This document shows, in pieces, positions 46,254 to 55,470 of a stretch of 64,000 nt of DNA (positions within the stretch are counted from its first letter, which is position 1; each line of letters starts with the position of its first letter). The notes below the pieces were generated by a model. The model was not told the DNA's origin, made no database searches, and saw only the letters and a program-made list of their open reading frames with translations. The position numbers and the translations under genes were made by a program. This stretch comes from Ancylobacter mangrovi (GTDB lineage Bacteria; Pseudomonadota; Alphaproteobacteria; Rhizobiales; Xanthobacteraceae). The stretch lies in contig NZ_JANTHZ010000005.1 of assembly GCF_024752355.1 (NCBI RefSeq), forward strand, positions 1-64,000, in the 5' to 3' direction.

Positions 46254-48569
46254 CTACTTGGCCACCGGCCGGGCCGGCTTTTCCTGCCCGGCGATCGCCG
46301 CCAGCGCCGAGCCGAGCGTGCCGATCGGCTGGGCGCTCTTGCTCAGGATCAGCAGCGTGTTTCGTGCGAGGAAGCTGCGCTCGTCCTCGGTCAGCTCCTT
46401 GGCCGTGAGCACGACCACCGGCAGGTCCGCGAAGTCCGGCCGCTGGCGCACCTGCTCGAGGAAGGTGAAGCCGTCCATCTCCGGCATCATCAGGTCCAGC
46501 AGCACCAGCGAGGGTCGCGGGTGGCGGTCGAGCCATTCCAGCGCCTCGCGCCCGTTGGCGGCCTCGATCGCGGTCAGCCCTACGCCCTCGATGGTCGTGC
46601 GCACCATGGCGCGCACATGCGGATCGTCGTCGACGACCAGCACCGCGTGCTCGTCGCCCGGGGCGAATTTATGGATCAGCGCGATCAGCCGCTGCCGGTC
46701 GATCGGCTTGGTCATGTATTCGGCCGCGCCGAGCGAATAGCCGAGATTCCGGTCGTCGACGATGGTGAGCATGATCACCGGGATATGCTCCAGCGCCGGC
46801 TCGGACTTCATGATGCCCAGCACCGACCAGCCGTCGACCTTCGGCATCATCACGTCGAGCGTCACGATGTCCGGCGGGTCGGTGCGCATGATGTTGAGCG
46901 CCTCGATCCCGTCGCGGGCATGGCGCAGCACATAGCCTTCCTTGCCCAGCGTCGCGGTCAGCACCTCGTGCACCGCCGGGTCGTCGTCCACCACCAGAAC
47001 GGTGATCGCGCCCGGATCGGCGACCGCGCCGGTGTCGATCTCCGGAAGCTCGGCGGCGACCTCGGCCTCGCGCGCGACCGGCAGGTCGATGGTGAAGGTC
47101 GAGCCCTTGCCCGGCTCGCTGGTCACCGTGATGTTCCCGCCCAGCATCACCGCGAAATGCTTGGTGATGGTGAGGCCGAGCCCGGTGCCGCCGAAATTGC
47201 GCGTGGTGGAGGAATCCGCCTGCGTGAACGCCTGGAACAGCCGGCCGAGCTGTTCCTCGGTCATGCCGATGCCGCTGTCGGTCACCGCGAAGCGGATGAA
47301 GCCGCCATCCTCGCTCTCATGGCGCGACAGGTGCAGCGCCACCTCACCCTGCTTGGTGAACTTGGCGGCGTTGCTGAGCAGGTTGATGAGGCTCTGCTTG
47401 AGCTTGGTGACGTCCGTGCGCAGCGTGCCGATGTCCTTCGGACAGTCGATGACGAAGCGGTTCTCGTTCTTCGCCATCATCGGGCCGACGATGGTCTTCA
47501 CCTCCTCGACCATGCGGGCGAGGAACACCTGCTCCAGATAGACGTCCATGCGCCCGGCCTCGATCTTCGACAGGTCGAGGATGTCGTTGATCAGCCCCAG
47601 CAGGTGCTTGCCGGCGCCCTGGATCTTGTCGAGATCCGCGACCATGGCCGTGTTGCCCTCGTCAGCGGCGTCCTCGGCGAGGATCTCGCTGTAGCCGATG
47701 ATGGCGTTGAGCGGCGTGCGCAACTCGTGGCTCATATTGGCGAGGAAGGCGGACTTGACCCGGCTGGCGGATTCGGCCGCCTCCTTGGCCTCGCGAAGCT
47801 GCTGCTCCATGCGCACGCGGTCAGAGATATCGACGAAGGTGGCGATCACCGCAGGTGTGCTGCGGAACTCGAGCGGCTCGTGCGAGACCATGGTGCAGAT
47901 CTCGGTGCCGTCGGCGCGCGGCAGGTAGAATTCGCGGCCCTCGGCGAGCGGGGTGAGCATCAGCTCGGCCATCTCCGCGCTCTTGGCCGGATCGGCGAAC
48001 AGCTCGGCCATCGGACGGTCGATGAGGTCGCGCGTGTCGCGACCGACCAGCCGCCCGAAGCAGCCATTGGCGTGACGCACGGCGCGCTTCTCGACATCCA
48101 TGATCAGCAGGCCGACCGGCGCGGCGGCATCGATGGCGCGAAGCTGCTCCTCGTCCTCGCGCAGCTTCATCTCGGCGAGCTTGCGCTCGGTGATGTCGGT
48201 GTAGATGGCGATGAAGCCGCCGCCCGGCACCGGGTCGCGGCGCACCTCGAGGATGGTGCCGTCCGGCCGCACCCGCTCGAAGGAGTGGGAGTGGTCGAGC
48301 TGCGCCACCCGCTTGGCGAGCGCGGTCTCGATGTCGACGTCGCCGAACTCGCCGCGCGAGCCGAGATAGCGGATGTAGTCCTCGAAGGTGTGCTCGGTGC
48401 CGAGGAACTCCGCCGGCATGTCGAGATACTCGCAGAACAGCGTGTTCCACGTCACCAGCCGGTGCTTGGCGTCGTACATGGCGACGCCCTGGGACATGTT
48501 CTCCAGCGTCGCGCGCAGCAGGGTCGCCTCGCGGCCCGCCTGCGATTCGTCCAGCGCGTTCTCCGGCAT
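46254..48569 (-). CDS. Hybrid histidine kinase with PAS domains and two receivers
   Basis: 771 residues from the ATG at 48569 (GGGAAG seven bases upstream). Two PAS domains (about 15-130 and 140-255; NMSQGVAMYDAKHRL, GLLIMDVEKRAVRHANG), a HisKA segment with His281 in NMSHELRTPLN, a catalytic domain with GGTGLGL, and two C-terminal receivers with Asp572 (LDVMMPKVDG) and Asp692 (LDLMMPEMDG). No membrane segment, so it probably senses a cytoplasmic cue. The second receiver lacks the usual KP loop (ILSKSAQP instead). It lies between the PP2C regulator and the single-domain regulator. Confidence 0.94.
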   Translation of the reverse strand: MPENALDESQAGREATLLRATLENMSQGVAMYDAKHRLVTWNTLFCEYLDMPAEFLGTEHTFEDYIRYLGSRGEFGDVDIETALAKRVAQLDHSHSFERVRPDGTILEVRRDPVPGGGFIAIYTDITERKLAEMKLREDEEQLRAIDAAAPVGLLIMDVEKRAVRHANGCFGRLVGRDTRDLIDRPMAELFADPAKSAEMAELMLTPLAEGREFYLPRADGTEICTMVSHEPLEFRSTPAVIATFVDISDRVRMEQQLREAKEAAESASRVKSAFLANMSHELRTPLNAIIGYSEILAEDAADEGNTAMVADLDKIQGAGKHLLGLINDILDLSKIEAGRMDVYLEQVFLARMVEEVKTIVGPMMAKNENRFVIDCPKDIGTLRTDVTKLKQSLINLLSNAAKFTKQGEVALHLSRHESEDGGFIRFAVTDSGIGMTEEQLGRLFQAFTQADSSTTRNFGGTGLGLTITKHFAVMLGGNITVTSEPGKGSTFTIDLPVAREAEVAAELPEIDTGAVADPGAITVLVVDDDPAVHEVLTATLGKEGYVLRHARDGIEALNIMRTDPPDIVTLDVMMPKVDGWSVLGIMKSEPALEHIPVIMLTIVDDRNLGYSLGAAEYMTKPIDRQRLIALIHKFAPGDEHAVLVVDDDPHVRAMVRTTIEGVGLTAIEAANGREALEWLDRHPRPSLVLLDLMMPEMDGFTFLEQVRQRPDFADLPVVVLTAKELTEDERSFLARNTLLILSKSAQPIGTLGSALAAIAGQEKPARPVAK

Positions 48570-48588
48570 GGCGTCACTTCCCATCGAT

Positions 48589-49761
48589 CTAGACTTCCCG
48601 TGCGCCGAAGGTGAGCAGAATGGCGGCCATGTCGTCAAAGGCGGGCAGCCCGGCCTCGAACGCCCGGACCTGCGTGGCAAGCCGCGTGAGGACCTGCCCC
48701 CCCGCCCCGTCGGCGAAGAAGGCACCCACCCGGTCCTCGCCGAACAGTTCGCCGGCCGCGCTCTGCGCCTCGGTGAAACCGTCCGTCACCACCAGCAGCC
48801 GGTCGCCCTCGTTCAGATCGACCTGCGCCGCCTGGTAGTCGAAGCCTTCCACCACGCCCAGCGGCGGCCCGCCCGGGCCGCCGAGCCGCTCCACGCCCCC
48901 GTCCGCGCCCTGCAGATAGGGCGGCACATGGCCCGCGCGCACATAGGCGAGCCGGCCGGTCGCGACGTCCACGCTCGCCAGCACGAAGGTGACGAACATG
49001 CACCCCGCATTGCCGCGCGCCAGCCCGTCATTGGCGATCGAGACCGCCCGCGCCGGGTCGGCGAACAGTTCGGCGGCGTCCGGTCGGCCGGAGAGCGCGC
49101 GGAACATGGAATGGGTGCGCGCCATCATCAGCGCCGCCGCCGCGCCCTTGTCGGAAACGTCGCCGATGGCGAGCACCATCAGCCCGTCGCCAACCGGGAA
49201 ATAATCGACGAGATCGCCGCCGACCTCCTTGGCCGGCTCCAGCAGCGCATCGACGTCGAGCCGGCGTCCGGCGACGGCGCCGGCGAAGGAAGGCGGCACC
49301 AGCGAAAGCTGAAGCGTGCGCGCCTCATTGAGCTCGACCTGCTTGCGCCGGAGCTCCTCGCGGGTCCGGTCGCGCAGCGCCTTCTTCTCCAGCGTCGCGA
49401 GCACGCGGGCACGCAGCAGCGTCGGGTTGAACGGCTTGAACAGGAAGTCGTCGGCGCCGAGCTCGATGCAGCGCACCACCGGGTCGATCTCATTGAGCGC
49501 CGAGATGACGATCACCGGAATGTCGTTGATCCGCCCGTCGCTGCGTAACGCCTCGAGCACGCCGAAGCCGTCGAGCTCGGGCATCATGATGTCGAGCAGC
49601 ACGAGGTCGAAGGCCGCCTGGCCGATGGCGGCGAGCGCCTCAACGCCGTCGGCGGCCTCCTCGATCCGCGAGAAGCCGAGCCGGCGCAACCGGCGGATCA
49701 GCAGGTCGCGGTTCTCGGCGACATCGTCGACCACCAGAATCGCCGCGTTCTGGTCTGCCAT
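48589..49761 (-). CDS. Response regulator with PP2C (SpoIIE/RsbU) phosphatase output
   Basis: 390 residues from the ATG at 49761. A receiver (1-125; Asp57 in LLDIMMPELDG, Lys109 in FKPF) and a coiled-coil linker (ALRDRTREELRRKQVELNEARTLQLSLVP) lead to a PP2C domain with the metal-binding GGDLVDYF (Asp183), GDVSDKG (201-207), VVTDGFTEA and a final DDMAAILL. Such proteins dephosphorylate STAS antagonists when their receiver is phosphorylated. It heads the minus-strand run and provides the phosphatase for the STAS/RsbW pair. Confidence 0.93.
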   Translation of the reverse strand: MADQNAAILVVDDVAENRDLLIRRLRRLGFSRIEEAADGVEALAAIGQAAFDLVLLDIMMPELDGFGVLEALRSDGRINDIPVIVISALNEIDPVVRCIELGADDFLFKPFNPTLLRARVLATLEKKALRDRTREELRRKQVELNEARTLQLSLVPPSFAGAVAGRRLDVDALLEPAKEVGGDLVDYFPVGDGLMVLAIGDVSDKGAAAALMMARTHSMFRALSGRPDAAELFADPARAVSIANDGLARGNAGCMFVTFVLASVDVATGRLAYVRAGHVPPYLQGADGGVERLGGPGGPPLGVVEGFDYQAAQVDLNEGDRLLVVTDGFTEAQSAAGELFGEDRVGAFFADGAGGQVLTRLATQVRAFEAGLPAFDDMAAILLTFGAREV

Positions 49762-49928
49762 AGGCCCGAATCCGTGATTTGCCGCGAGGAAGGCGAGCGA
49801 AAGCCGCGGGCGGGGAATATCCACGCAAAGCCCCCGCTGCGCAACGGCGCAGGCGGCTTTTCCCTTTCCCGCATCCGACGATGGCAAAAGCGGGCGCGTG
49901 ACCCCACATTCAGACGAGGAGAATCGGC

Positions 49929-50285
49929 ATGATGAGACTGAAGGAGCTTGCCCTCACCCTCGCCATGCTCACGCCGCCCGCGCTGGCACAGGCCCAGACG
50001 CCGGGGCTGCGCGGCACGTCGGCGGGTACGACGCTGAACCCGATCCTTTCCAATCCCGGAGCGGCCACGCCGCGGCCGTCGATACCGCAGGCCTCGGGTT
50101 CCGCCATACCCACGCGCCCCGACGCGGTGAAGCCCAACAGCCAGAACCTCATGCAGGGCCCGTCCTACTGGACGCCCGGCCAGCGCCGGCTGAACGTGCC
50201 GAACGCCGACGCCAATCCGACGACGCGGCGCGAGACACAGCCCTGGCCGCCGCCGCCCGCGATCCCGCCCGGGCCGAACAGGTAG
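49929..50285 (+). CDS. Small secreted Pro-rich protein of unknown function
   Basis: 118 residues with GAGGAGAAT just before the ATG. A signal peptide (LKELALTLAMLTPPALAQAQ) is followed by a proline-, asparagine- and serine-rich sequence without recognisable domains and no cysteine. It is transcribed away from the PP2C regulator gene and ends at a strong hairpin. I do not recognise a family. Confidence 0.7.
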   Translation: MMRLKELALTLAMLTPPALAQAQTPGLRGTSAGTTLNPILSNPGAATPRPSIPQASGSAIPTRPDAVKPNSQNLMQGPSYWTPGQRRLNVPNADANPTTRRETQPWPPPPAIPPGPNR

Positions 50286-50296
50286 CCTGAAAGTGA

Positions 50297-50324
50297 AAGG
50301 CCGGGGAGTTGCCTCCCCGGCCTT
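50297..50324. terminator. Strong hairpin between the secreted-protein gene and thrS
   Basis: A perfect 12-base stem (50297-50308 with 50313-50324) and four-base loop. The arms carry AA on one side and TT on the other. It lies between two convergent genes and would serve both. Confidence 0.7.
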
Positions 50325-50365
50325 CGTGATTCTCGACGCTGTCGAACGTGCCTGCCGCGGCGGGC

Positions 50366-52375
50366 TCAGTCGCGCTCGCAGTCCGGCGGGGACGCCTCGG
50401 CGACCAGCGCCTCCAGTGCCTCGTCGAGCGGCAGCGTGGTCTGGTTCGGCGAGCCCAGCCGGCGGATCGAGACGGTGCGCTCCGCTGCCTCCTTGCGGCC
50501 GACCACCAGCAGCGCCGGCACCTTGGCCAGCGAGTGCTCGCGGACCTTGTAGTTGATCTTCTCGTTGCGCAGGTCGGTCTCCACCCGCAGCCCCATCTTG
50601 GTGGCCGCGGCGGCGATCTCGCGCGCATAGTCGTCGCCGTCGGAGGTGATGGTCGCCACCACCGCCTGCGTCGGCGCGAACCACAGCGGGAAGTGGCCGG
50701 CGAAGTGCTCGATCAGGATGCCGGTGAAGCGCTCCATCGAGCCGCAGATGGCGCGGTGGATCATCACCGGCGTCTTCTTCTGCCCGTCGGCATCGACATA
50801 GAAGGCGCCGAAGCGCTCCGGCAGGTTGAAGTCGACCTGCGTGGTGCCGCACTGCCACTCGCGGCCGATCGCGTCGCGCAGCGTGTACTCGAACTTCGGG
50901 CCGTAGAACGCGCCTTCGCCCGGCAGGATGCCGGTCTTGATCTTGCCGCCGGCCTGCTTCTCGATGGTCTCCAGCACGTCGCGCATCACCGCCTCGGCGT
51001 GGTCCCACACCGCGTCGGAGCCGACCCGCTTGTCCGGGCGGGTGGAGAGCTTCACCACGATCTCCTCGAAGCCGAAATCGGCGTAGGTGGAGAGGATCAG
51101 CTCGTTGATCTTCAGGCACTCGGCCGCCATCTGCTCCTCGGTGCAGAAGATGTGGGCGTCGTCCTGGGTGAAGCCGCGCACCCGCATCAGCCCGTGCAGC
51201 GCGCCGGAAGGCTCGTAGCGGTGCACCGCGCCGAATTCCGCAAGCCGCATGGGAAGATCGCGGTAGGACTTCAGGCCATGCTTGAAGATCTGCACATGGC
51301 CCGGGCAGTTCATCGGCTTCAGCGCATAGACCCGGTCATTGTCCTCGGCATCGCCGGCAGGCTGCACCTTGAACATGTTGTCCTTGTACCAGCCCCAGTG
51401 GCCGGAGGTCTCCCACAGCGACTTGTCGAGCACCTGCGGGGCGTTGACCTCGGCATAGTCGGCCTTGATGCGCCGGCGCATGTAGGAGACGAGGTTCTGG
51501 AACATGTTCCAGCCCTTCGGGTGCCAGAACACGACGCCCGGGCCTTCCTCCTGGAAGTGGAACAGGTCCATCTCCCGGCCGAGCCGGCGGTGGTCGCGCT
51601 TCTCCGCCTCCTCGAGCTGGTGGATATAGGCGTCGAGCTCCTCGCGGCTGCGCCACGCGGTGCCGTAGATGCGGGTCAGCATCGGGTTCCTGGCGTCGCC
51701 GCGCCAATAGGCGCCGGCCACCTTCATCAGCTTGAAGGCGTCGCCCACCTTGCCCACGCTCGGCATGTGCGGGCCGCGGCACAGGTCGAACCACTCGCCC
51801 TGCCGGTAGATCTTGATCTGCTGGTCGGCGGGGATCGCGTCCACCAGCTCGACCTTGAACGCCTCGCCCTTCTCGGCGAAGACGCGCTTGGTCTCGTCGC
51901 GGTCCCACACCTCCTTGGAGAAGGGAGCGTCGCGGGCGATGATCTCGCGCATCTTCTTCTCGATCGCCGGGAAGTCGTCGAGCGAGAACGGCTCGTTGCG
52001 GAAGAAGTCGTAATAGAAGCCGTTCTCGATCACCGGGCCGATGGTCACCTGCGTGCCCGGCCACAGCTCCTGCACCGCCTCGGCGAGCACATGCGCCGCG
52101 TCGTGCCGGATCAGCTCCAGCGCCTCCGGGCTCTCGCGGGTGACGAGCTCGAACCGCGCGTCGCGGGTGATGGGATCGGAAAGGTCGCTGAGCACCCCGT
52201 CGAGCTTCATCGCCAGCGACTTCTTGGCGAGCGACTTGGCGATGGAGGCGGCGATCTCGGTGCCGGTGGTGCCGGAGGCATAGGCTCGGACGGCGCCATC
52301 GGGGAAGGTGAGATTGACGTTTGCCGGCGCCGCGGCGCCCTCGTCAAAATTGTTGCTCACGAGACTGTCGGACAT
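50366..52375 (-). CDS. thrS: Threonyl-tRNA synthetase
   Basis: 669 residues. The TGS domain ([19 protein letters not shown]), editing domain ([17 protein letters not shown]), class II core with the zinc-binding [11 protein letters not shown] and the C-terminal anticodon-binding domain are complete. Length is close to alphaproteobacterial ThrRS. It charges tRNA-Thr and removes mischarged serine. It is followed on the minus strand by no gene before the terminator at 50297. Confidence 0.97.
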   Translation of the reverse strand: MSDSLVSNNFDEGAAAPANVNLTFPDGAVRAYASGTTGTEIAASIAKSLAKKSLAMKLDGVLSDLSDPITRDARFELVTRESPEALELIRHDAAHVLAEAVQELWPGTQVTIGPVIENGFYYDFFRNEPFSLDDFPAIEKKMREIIARDAPFSKEVWDRDETKRVFAEKGEAFKVELVDAIPADQQIKIYRQGEWFDLCRGPHMPSVGKVGDAFKLMKVAGAYWRGDARNPMLTRIYGTAWRSREELDAYIHQLEEAEKRDHRRLGREMDLFHFQEEGPGVVFWHPKGWNMFQNLVSYMRRRIKADYAEVNAPQVLDKSLWETSGHWGWYKDNMFKVQPAGDAEDNDRVYALKPMNCPGHVQIFKHGLKSYRDLPMRLAEFGAVHRYEPSGALHGLMRVRGFTQDDAHIFCTEEQMAAECLKINELILSTYADFGFEEIVVKLSTRPDKRVGSDAVWDHAEAVMRDVLETIEKQAGGKIKTGILPGEGAFYGPKFEYTLRDAIGREWQCGTTQVDFNLPERFGAFYVDADGQKKTPVMIHRAICGSMERFTGILIEHFAGHFPLWFAPTQAVVATITSDGDDYAREIAAAATKMGLRVETDLRNEKINYKVREHSLAKVPALLVVGRKEAAERTVSIRRLGSPNQTTLPLDEALEALVAEASPPDCERD

Positions 52376-52424
52376 GCGCTTTTCTCCTGCCCACTCCTGC
52401 GAACCACGCAGGTAGGCTTGTTTG

Positions 52425-52769
52425 TCAGGTGTCGCCCGCGTCCTTCATCGGAGCGCGCGCGTAACGCCACGGCATATACCACGCGGCTTTTGGCGGCAAT
52501 TCGACGGGCACCGCCTCGTAGCCATGCCCGCCCCAGGGGTGGCAGCGGCACACCCGGCCGGCCGCCATCCAGCCGCCCGCCCAGGCGCCGTGCCGCTCGA
52601 TCGCCTCCTCGGCGAATTCCGAGCAGGTCGGCAGGTAGCGGCACTGCCGGCCCATGAAGGCGGAGAAGGTGTAGCGGTAGACGAGGATCGGCACGCGCAG
52701 CGCCAGCCGCGGCAGGCGCGCGGCGGCGTGGGCCAGCCGAGGCGGCGGGCGCAGGAAACGCGCGCTCAT
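52425..52769 (-). CDS. yidD: Membrane protein insertion efficiency factor YidD
   Basis: 114 residues. The core [31 protein letters not shown] and [17 protein letters not shown] are the YidD signature, with the conserved cysteines. YidD is a small amphipathic protein that assists YidC. It is slightly longer than the ~85-residue E. coli protein. It lies directly upstream of thrS. Confidence 0.95.
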   Translation of the reverse strand: MSARFLRPPPRLAHAAARLPRLALRVPILVYRYTFSAFMGRQCRYLPTCSEFAEEAIERHGAWAGGWMAAGRVCRCHPWGGHGYEAVPVELPPKAAWYMPWRYARAPMKDAGDT

Positions 52770-52855
52770 GGCCTTCTCCCCTTAACCCGGAACCACCGGG
52801 AGTCCGGAACGTTGCCTTTCGAACGATACACCGGCACCCGGCGGAGAACCGATCG

Positions 52856-53467
52856 ATGAAAATGTCCCACCCGTCCGCCGCCTGCACCACCGTTCTCGGC
52901 GTGCTGGCGGGCCTTCTGCTGGCGATGGCCGCCATGGCCCAGGACGCGCCCTCCGCCCCCGCCGGGGCAGCCCCGACCGCTCCGCCCAACGTGGCTCCCC
53001 CGCCGGCCGCCAAACCGCCCGAAAAGAGCCCGCCCGAGAAGGCCGCGCCCGCAGCGAACGCACCGGCCGCGAAGCCGCCCGCTGCCAAACCTCCCGCCGC
53101 CACGCTTCCCGCGACCAAGCCGCCGGCAACGCCCGCTCCTCCGCCCGGCCCCACCGGCGGGACGCAGCCCGCGCCCTCGGCGGCGGATTCGCCCGAGGTC
53201 GACCCCGACATGCAGCGCATCGCCGCCTGCAAGGCCGAGGCGCTGAAGCGCCTGAAGCTGCGCTCCCCGGCGGTCGACGACATCTATCTCGACGTCGACG
53301 GCCTCACCGTGGCGCATGCCGACCTCAAGATCGGCGACACGCCGGTGAAGGGGGTCATCATGGGCGAGGCCTATATCCAGCGCGACCGCTCCGACACCGC
53401 CAACCGTTTCCTCTGCCTCACAGGCGACAAGGACCAGGTGATTTTCACCTTCTTCACGGAGCGATAG
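52856..53467 (+). CDS. Secreted Pro/Ala-rich protein of unknown function
   Basis: 203 residues. A signal peptide (TVLGVLAGLLLAMAAMAQD) is followed by about 80 residues of Pro/Ala/Lys repeats (AAKPPAAKPPAA type) and a compact C-terminal domain of about 90 residues (DPDMQRIAACKAEALKRLKLRSP, IYLDVDGLTVAHADLKIG, NRFLCLTGDKDQVIFTFFTER) containing two cysteines. The design suggests a globular periplasmic domain reached through a flexible, possibly wall-spanning linker. Family not recognised. ATG 52862 is an alternative start. Confidence 0.78.
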   Translation: MKMSHPSAACTTVLGVLAGLLLAMAAMAQDAPSAPAGAAPTAPPNVAPPPAAKPPEKSPPEKAAPAANAPAAKPPAAKPPAATLPATKPPATPAPPPGPTGGTQPAPSAADSPEVDPDMQRIAACKAEALKRLKLRSPAVDDIYLDVDGLTVAHADLKIGDTPVKGVIMGEAYIQRDRSDTANRFLCLTGDKDQVIFTFFTER

Positions 53468-53495
53468 GCCCATGCCACGGCCCCGGCGCTGCCCG

Positions 53496-53948
53496 CTATT
53501 CGGCAGCCTGGGCGGTGCCCTTGCGCGCCTCGATCTGGCCCAGCGCATCGACCACGGCATCGAAGGTCAGCATGGTCGAGGCGTGGCGCGCCTTATAGTC
53601 GCGCACCGGCTCCAGCACCGAAAGCTCGGCCCAGCGCCCGGTCGGCGGCGGGCCGTTCTCCTTCAGCATCTTGCGCATGGCCTCGCGCACCTCGCGCAGC
53701 TCGTCCGGGGTCGAGCCGACCACCAGCTCGCCCATGAGCGAGGACGAGGCCTGCCCGAGCGCGCAGGCGCGCACCTCGTGAGCGAAGTCGCTCACCCGGC
53801 CGTCCTTCAGCGCGAGATCGATGGTCACGGTGGAGCCGCAAAGTTTGGAGTGCGCCGTTGCCGTCGCATCGGGCGAGGCAAGCCGGCCCAGCCGTGGTAT
53901 ATCGGCAGCGAGCTCCAGTATGCGGCGATTGTAAACCTCGTTCAGCAT
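53496..53948 (-). CDS. NifU/IscU-like scaffold with third cysteine missing
   Basis: 150 residues of the IscU/SufU fold. Cys37 (SKLCGS) and Cys62 (RACALGQA) are present, but the third ligand position reads RHASTMLTFDAV with Ser123 in place of cysteine. Classic IscU/SufU scaffolds use three cysteines, so this protein may hold clusters differently or act as a transfer factor. It lies between a secreted-protein gene and folE, convergent with the former. Confidence 0.87.
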   Translation of the reverse strand: MLNEVYNRRILELAADIPRLGRLASPDATATAHSKLCGSTVTIDLALKDGRVSDFAHEVRACALGQASSSLMGELVVGSTPDELREVREAMRKMLKENGPPPTGRWAELSVLEPVRDYKARHASTMLTFDAVVDALGQIEARKGTAQAAE

Positions 53949-54177
53949 GGCCCTTCCGTCCGTCAGCCCCGCTGCGCCATCATCGCATTGCAGCGTCCGG
54001 CGCGTTCCTTATATAGGAGCGGATATTGCGGGTGAAAGCAGCCGGCTTTTCGGCAACCTTCTCCGCATTCGTCGAGTACGATGCAAGGAACAAACAGCGT
54101 GCCGGCACGTATGTGGCGAGTTCAACCGGTGACACCCCGGCGCCCGGTCCCAGATGCGCCGTCGAACGGAGTTCGTC

Positions 54178-54825
54178 ATGGATGCCGTGCTTAAATCCCT
54201 GATGGCCAGCGCGAAAAGCGAGGCGGAATCGGCCGTCCCGGTCAATCCGGCGCGTCCCTCGCGCGAGGAGGCCGAGGCCGCGGTGCGAACGCTGATCGCC
54301 TGGGCCGGGGACGATCCGGAGCGCGAGGGCCTGCTCGACACGCCCAAGCGCGTCGTGCGCGCCTATGAGGAGCTCTACAGCGGCTACCGCACCTCCGCCG
54401 ACAAGATCCTCGACCGCACCTTCGGCGAGATCGGCAATTTCGACGACATGGTGCTGGTGCGCGACATCGAGTTCCACTCGCATTGCGAACACCACATGGT
54501 GCCGTTCATCGGCAAGGCGCATGTCGCCTATTTCCCGGTGGAACGGGTGGTCGGCCTGTCCAAGATCGCGCGCATCGTCGACATCTTCGCCCGCCGCCTG
54601 CAGACGCAGGAGCACCTGACCTCGCAGATCTTGACCGCCATCGACGAGGCGCTGAAGCCGCGCGGGGTCGCGATCCTCGTCGAGGCCGAGCACATGTGCA
54701 TGGCGATGCGCGGCGTGCGCAAGGCGGGCGCCTCCACCGTCACCACCCAGTTCACCGGCGTGTTCCGCGACGACCCGCAGGAGCAGGTTCGCTTCATGAG
54801 CCTGCTGCGCGGCATGCGTCCGTGA
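54178..54825 (+). CDS. folE: GTP cyclohydrolase I
   Basis: 215 residues from the ATG at 54178 (GGAG nine bases upstream); an in-frame ATG at 54154 is less likely. The zinc ligands Cys103, His106 ([10 protein letters not shown]) and Cys174 (EHMCMAMRG) are in place, as is [17 protein letters not shown]. It makes dihydroneopterin triphosphate from GTP, the first step of folate synthesis. It is followed 19 bases later by hisI. Confidence 0.97.
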   Translation: MDAVLKSLMASAKSEAESAVPVNPARPSREEAEAAVRTLIAWAGDDPEREGLLDTPKRVVRAYEELYSGYRTSADKILDRTFGEIGNFDDMVLVRDIEFHSHCEHHMVPFIGKAHVAYFPVERVVGLSKIARIVDIFARRLQTQEHLTSQILTAIDEALKPRGVAILVEAEHMCMAMRGVRKAGASTVTTQFTGVFRDDPQEQVRFMSLLRGMRP

Positions 54826-54843
54826 GCGCGCGGCGCTGATTCC

Positions 54844-55335
54844 ATGCCCGATACCGTCCCGAGCTTCGCCCCGCGCGGCGACAAGGCCGCGGTCGAGGAA
54901 GGCGATCGCCTCGCGCCGAAATTCGATGCCGACGGGCTGATCACCGCCGTCGCCGTCGACGCGCGCGACGGCGCGGTGCTGATGCTCGCCCATATGGACG
55001 CGCAGGCGCTCGCCCTCACCATCGAGACCGGCTTCGCCCACTACTACAGCCGCTCGCGCCGCCGGCTGTGGAAGAAGGGCGAGGAAAGCGGCCATGTGCA
55101 GAAGGTGGTCGAGCTTTCCATCGACTGCGACCAGGACGCGGTGCTGATGCGGGTGGAGACGGCGGGCCCGGGCGCGGCCTGCCACACCGGGCACCGCTCC
55201 TGCTTCTTCCGCTCGGTGCCGCTGGGCGCTCCGCCCTCGCCCGAGCTGCAGCTCACGGTCAATGACGGCGGCAAGCTGTTCGACCCCTCGCAGGTCTACG
55301 CCGCGGCGAAGAAGACCGACACCCCGCGCTTCTGA
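54844..55335 (+). CDS. hisI: Phosphoribosyl-AMP cyclohydrolase
   Basis: 163 residues. The zinc and magnesium ligands are seen in [11 protein letters not shown] (Cys95 with flanking Asp94 and Asp96) and [10 protein letters not shown] (Cys113, Cys120), and [15 protein letters not shown] is the substrate-binding signature. It opens the purine ring of phosphoribosyl-AMP in histidine synthesis. The stand-alone form without a fused HisE domain is usual in alphaproteobacteria. The N-terminus is about 20 residues longer than in E. coli-type domains. Confidence 0.96.
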   Translation: MPDTVPSFAPRGDKAAVEEGDRLAPKFDADGLITAVAVDARDGAVLMLAHMDAQALALTIETGFAHYYSRSRRRLWKKGEESGHVQKVVELSIDCDQDAVLMRVETAGPGAACHTGHRSCFFRSVPLGAPPSPELQLTVNDGGKLFDPSQVYAAAKKTDTPRF

Positions 55336-55421
55336 GCGGCGACAGGCGCATTGCGGCACGCACCGGACGAGCACGCGGCGTCTAGCGCGCGAACACCCCT
55401 CGCGAGCATTCCGCCCTCGCA

Positions 55422-55439
55422 CGCCGCCTGCCGGCGGCG
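55422..55439. terminator. GC-rich hairpin between hisI and the CBS gene
   Basis: Seven-base arms (55422-55428 and 55433-55439) with a four-base loop in the 135-base convergent gap. Without a T-run, so only a possible terminator. Confidence 0.35.
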
Positions 55440-55470
55440 CCGGAACCCGGTCCAGCGCCCGCGCGGGTCT

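Noticed and set aside
46521-48614. A 697-codon open frame on the plus strand
   Set aside because: Antisense to the hybrid histidine kinase, which has complete domains.
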